This document shows positions 6,368 through 8,632 of a DNA stretch of 8,632 nucleotides, piece after piece. Made by a program: the position numbers and the translations under genes. This DNA is from an uncultured Parafilimonas sp. GTDB taxonomy: Bacteria > Bacteroidota > Bacteroidia > Chitinophagales > Chitinophagaceae. The stretch lies in the NCBI GenBank assembly GCA_937892395.1, contig CALAGJ010000069.1, forward strand, positions 1 through 8,632, in the 5' to 3' direction. The notes under the pieces are model-generated. The model saw nothing but the letters and a program-made list of their open reading frames with translations, ran no database searches and was not told the DNA's origin. Position 1 is the first letter of the stretch. Each line of letters begins with the position of its first letter.

Positions 6368-7420
6368 TTATTCACCACAGGATGTCTCTGTTGTGTTATA
6401 CACAGCTGATGTAATCGTATCCTTATTTACAATTTTCTTGAAAAAACAGATGGCATTTTCCATATAAAACAATTCTTTGGCCAAGTTATGACCCATATCC
6501 TTCTCGAAATGTGCAATGGCTGGTACTTGTAATTGCTGTAGTTTATCATAGATAGATTTACTACCATATGCTGTCATAAATTTATCGCAGGAATACACAT
6601 TACCTTTTTCAAATGGCGTTACCTTATCCATTGCCCCATGAAAAAATATACCCGGTAAGGCATTGGATGAGTCGATGAGGTTTACATCACAAAATGAACC
6701 CCAACAATTACAAATTGCTCTTATTGTAAAATGGTCAGTCAAATTGTTTCCGCTATTATCAATACTGCCAAAACTTTCCACCACATTTTTTGGTAAAAAT
6801 TTTTCAATATTGTTTTGCTTCATAAATGCAGTATGCAAGGTGGTAACTGCACCGGCACTTGCCCCCTGAACAAAAATCCAATTGGTATCAATCGAATATT
6901 GATGGGCATTATGTACTAAAAATCTTAAGGATGCTTTTGTATCCTGTACTGCTCTATAAATAGCTTTCTTTAATTCTAATGAATCTCCATTGCAAGCTAA
7001 ACTGCGGTCTTTCCCCCAACCCAATCTATAATTTAAAGTAGCCGCTACAAATCCACTTTTGGCAAACCCAGCGCATAAATTAGCTGTTTGTTCTTTATTG
7101 CCTACCAAAAATCCACCACTGTGAATACAAAGTACTAAAGGATATTGCTTAGAGGTATCTGCATCTTCCGGTAAATAAATATCCAATTGTAAATTTTCAG
7201 ATTTGTTGTCATATGTCTTTACATTTTCAGCAAAGCTGATGTCCTTAATAACATGACCACTATAGGTGGTCATATCGAATTTTTCATTGTGCTTGGTTTC
7301 TTTAAAAGATATCTTATTTACAAACCATCTTTTCGCCAAGGGATTTGAATAAATGATATATCCACCAATTAACACAATTGCCAACACTGCAAAGAGTAGA
7401 ATCCTGTACTTTTTTCTCAT
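6368..7420 (-). CDS. membrane-anchored alpha/beta hydrolase, paralogue of the downstream lipoprotein
   Basis: This 350-residue protein has one N-terminal hydrophobic helix (about 7-25) after MRKKYR and no lipobox Cys, so it is probably held in the inner membrane with its domain in the periplasm. The domain (about 47-335) matches the gene at 5157-6284: HSGGF oxyanion motif (100-104; Ser replaces one Gly of HGGGF), nucleophile elbow GASAG with Ser188, Asp265 in HGAMD, and His311 in DMGHN. By eye more than half of aligned residues are identical, at constant offset 27 up to Ser188 and 26 after that. Five Cys positions are shared (Cys116, 143, 278, 325, 348), compatible with disulphides outside the cytoplasm. 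The Gly-rich tether is absent. The start lies 4 nt after the stop of the glutaminyl cyclase gene, so co-transcription and translational coupling are likely. Substrate unknown; esterase, acyl-peptidase or sugar-ester cleavage are all possible. Confidence 0.9.
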   Translation of the reverse strand: MRKKYRILLFAVLAIVLIGGYIIYSNPLAKRWFVNKISFKETKHNEKFDMTTYSGHVIKDISFAENVKTYDNKSENLQLDIYLPEDADTSKQYPLVLCIHSGGFLVGNKEQTANLCAGFAKSGFVAATLNYRLGWGKDRSLACNGDSLELKKAIYRAVQDTKASLRFLVHNAHQYSIDTNWIFVQGASAGAVTTLHTAFMKQNNIEKFLPKNVVESFGSIDNSGNNLTDHFTIRAICNCWGSFCDVNLIDSSNALPGIFFHGAMDKVTPFEKGNVYSCDKFMTAYGSKSIYDKLQQLQVPAIAHFEKDMGHNLAKELFYMENAICFFKKIVNKDTITSAVYNTTETSCGE

Positions 7421-7424
7421 CTGT

Positions 7425-8252
7425 TTATGGAGTTAATTTAATTTCAAATAAGGCAGGCCAAAGCTTACCTGTAATATAAAGTGTTTGTTTTGTGCTATCA
7501 AATGCAATTCCATTTAATACATTGCCAGATTGGAGCGTATAATTTTGAGGGTCATAGTTCATACCACTTTTTTCAAGCAAGCCACTCATATCCATTTTCC
7601 CAACTACTTTGCCACTCTCGGGGTCTATCTTTAAAATATAATTTGTTTCATATTGGTTTGCATATACAAATCCATTGATATATTCCAATTCATTCAAAGC
7701 CGGTACAGGGCCATATTCATCCGTAACGCCTGTAATGCGTAGTACCCTTAAACTATCATTGGTAAAATATAAATTACTACTACCCGTACTCACTATTAAT
7801 TCCTGTCCATTATTGGTTATACCCCACCCCTGATAGGGCCAATTGAAACTTGCTTTTTGTTGTAGAGATACTGGATCATATACATACACAACATTGTTCA
7901 ACCATGTTAACTGGTAAACATTTTTTTTAAAGATTGTAGTGCCTTCGGCAAATATTTCATCGCCCAGATCAATACTTTTTCCGGGCTTTCCATTAGCAAT
8001 ATTTACATAAGCCAATTTGCTAAAGCCATTTCTACCGCTGCTTTCTATAAAATTGCCATTTACCAATTCCAAGCCTTGAGTGTAAGAGGAGGTATCGTGT
8101 GGATATACTTTGATGATTTGATATGGTATTAATGGTGTTGTGGTTATTTCTGTTTCAGAGGGTGGGAGATTTGGCTTGGGATTATTACAACCCCACCATA
8201 CAAAAAAAGCAAAAAATGCAACTATGAAAACTACCAAAAATCCTCTCATCAT
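7425..8252 (-). CDS. glutaminyl-peptide cyclotransferase, plant-type (type I), lipoprotein
   Basis: The enzyme converts N-terminal Gln of peptides or proteins to pyroglutamate, releasing ammonia. The 275-residue product has a hydrophobic signal with lipobox VWWGC (Cys22), indicating a periplasmic or outer-membrane lipoprotein. The rest (about 43-273) is a beta-propeller of the PF05096 family, recognised by YTQGL (57-61), FAEG with Glu103 at the place of the proposed catalytic Glu, LTW (Trp117), GWG (Trp143), LNELEY (187-191), LNGIAFD (246-252) and TGKLWP with Lys263. Where the plant enzyme has ANxW, this one has ANQY (Tyr201). Two ATGs stand in tandem (8252 and 8249); either gives the same mature protein. 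It precedes the hydrolase gene by 4 nt. In Bacteroidota many exported proteins start with Gln after signal cleavage, which gives such an enzyme a plausible general role; that link is inference. Confidence 0.93.
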   Translation of the reverse strand: MMRGFLVVFIVAFFAFFVWWGCNNPKPNLPPSETEITTTPLIPYQIIKVYPHDTSSYTQGLELVNGNFIESSGRNGFSKLAYVNIANGKPGKSIDLGDEIFAEGTTIFKKNVYQLTWLNNVVYVYDPVSLQQKASFNWPYQGWGITNNGQELIVSTGSSNLYFTNDSLRVLRITGVTDEYGPVPALNELEYINGFVYANQYETNYILKIDPESGKVVGKMDMSGLLEKSGMNYDPQNYTLQSGNVLNGIAFDSTKQTLYITGKLWPALFEIKLTP

Positions 8253-8256
8253 CGTA

Positions 8257-8264
8257 CAAATGTA
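8257..8264 (-). promoter_or_regulatory. candidate -7 promoter element for the cyclotransferase operon
   Basis: On the minus strand TACATTTG (8264 to 8257) matches TAnnTTTG exactly. No TTTG is present at the right distance upstream, where only a T7 tract occurs. The element ends 4 nt before the first ATG, so transcription would start at or almost at the start codon, giving a leaderless mRNA. It could also be chance, with the gene transcribed from beyond the window. Confidence 0.4.
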
Positions 8265-8291
8265 TAGGTAGCAATTTAAAAAAATGGTTAA

Positions 8292-8632
8292 TCATTTTTT
8301 GTTTTTTCTCACCAAAGAAATTTTTTGTTTTGATGCCTCCACCTGCCAAGCTGCCGCACCTGCTATGATGGCTTTAATATTGTATTTTCTTAGATCAGCA
8401 AATTTTTCAAAACTAATACCTGCTACCATTATCCTTTCTTTCATTTGAAGTTGAGGCCATGCTATGGTGAGGTCCTTACCTCGGCAAAAATTGAGTTCAA
8501 TTCCTTGTTTTGTTTTATTAATATAACAAAACATGCCGTAATAGTGATAAAAGGGTACCTTAAAACTAAATTTTTCTTCAATTCCGGGCACAGATTCCAA
8601 TAGCAATTCACGAATGAGAGATGCTATATCAT
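8292..8632 (-). CDS. DUF1801-family protein, 5' end outside the window
   Basis: The reading frame is open to the window edge, so the N-terminus is missing. The visible part is 112 residues and begins DIASLIRELLLESVPGIEEK. The TTG at 8606 is just a Leu codon inside the frame and not a credible start. The features IRELLLESVPGIEEKFSFKV, PFYHYYGMFCYIN, GIELNFCRGKDL and a C-terminal helix after FADLRKYNIKAIIAGA are typical of DUF1801 (PF08818, YdhG-like), small alpha/beta proteins of unproven function that look cytosolic and possibly ligand binding. The end RKNKK is basic. The gap to the next gene is 39 nt on the same strand, so it may head the operon, although a candidate promoter lies in the gap. 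Its function need not be linked with the exported enzymes downstream. Confidence 0.85.
   Translation of the reverse strand, partial: DIASLIRELLLESVPGIEEKFSFKVPFYHYYGMFCYINKTKQGIELNFCRGKDLTIAWPQLQMKERIMVAGISFEKFADLRKYNIKAIIAGAAAWQVEASKQKISLVRKNKK

Noticed and set aside
8604..8606. TTG start for a 104-residue version of the DUF1801 protein
   Set aside because: The frame stays open to the window edge with family-like residues upstream (DIASLIRE), so the true start is outside the window.
1..8632. CRISPR arrays, insertion sequences or phage genes
   Set aside because: No spaced direct repeats, terminal inverted repeats, transposase or phage-like frames were seen.

Overview
The window reads as chromosomal DNA of a low-GC member of the Bacteroidota, plausibly a Chitinophagales/Sphingobacteriales-type organism. 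This rests on an RpoB of Bacteroidota length and sequence style, a type IX secretion (T9SS) C-terminal sorting domain at the left edge, the absence of convincing Shine-Dalgarno sites, and promoter candidates that fit the Bacteroidota TTTG/TAnnTTTG pattern. The genus assignment is a guess; the phylum is well supported.

Left part (1-950, + strand): bases 1-233 are the 3' end of a gene for a T9SS-secreted protein. Its sorting domain is split between two reading frames at an A5 tract. Next come a complete tRNA-Cys(GCA) with encoded CCA, a strong hairpin terminator, and a small four-helix membrane protein of unknown function whose ATG lies 7 nt after the terminator U-tract.

Centre (950-5016, + strand): a full-length rpoB (1268 aa) with its own Bacteroidota-type promoter, a leader of roughly 120 nt and its own perfect-stem terminator. 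The usual neighbours are missing: there is no rplJ/rplL upstream and no rpoC downstream. Here rpoB looks monocistronic.

Right part (5101-8632, - strand): a probable operon running toward rpoB, in transcription order: a DUF1801-type protein (cut by the window edge), a plant-type (type I) glutaminyl-peptide cyclotransferase made as a lipoprotein, and two tandem paralogous alpha/beta hydrolases. One hydrolase is anchored by an N-terminal membrane helix. The other is a lipoprotein with a Gly/Arg/Pro-rich repeat tether. The operon ends in a clear terminator facing that of rpoB.

The three exported proteins form a cell-envelope set: one enzyme that cyclises N-terminal Gln to pyroglutamate and two serine esterase/peptidase-like enzymes. 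A joint role in envelope peptide or ester processing is inference. The most noteworthy points are the isolated rpoB, the cyclotransferase-hydrolase cluster and the frame break in the sorting domain.
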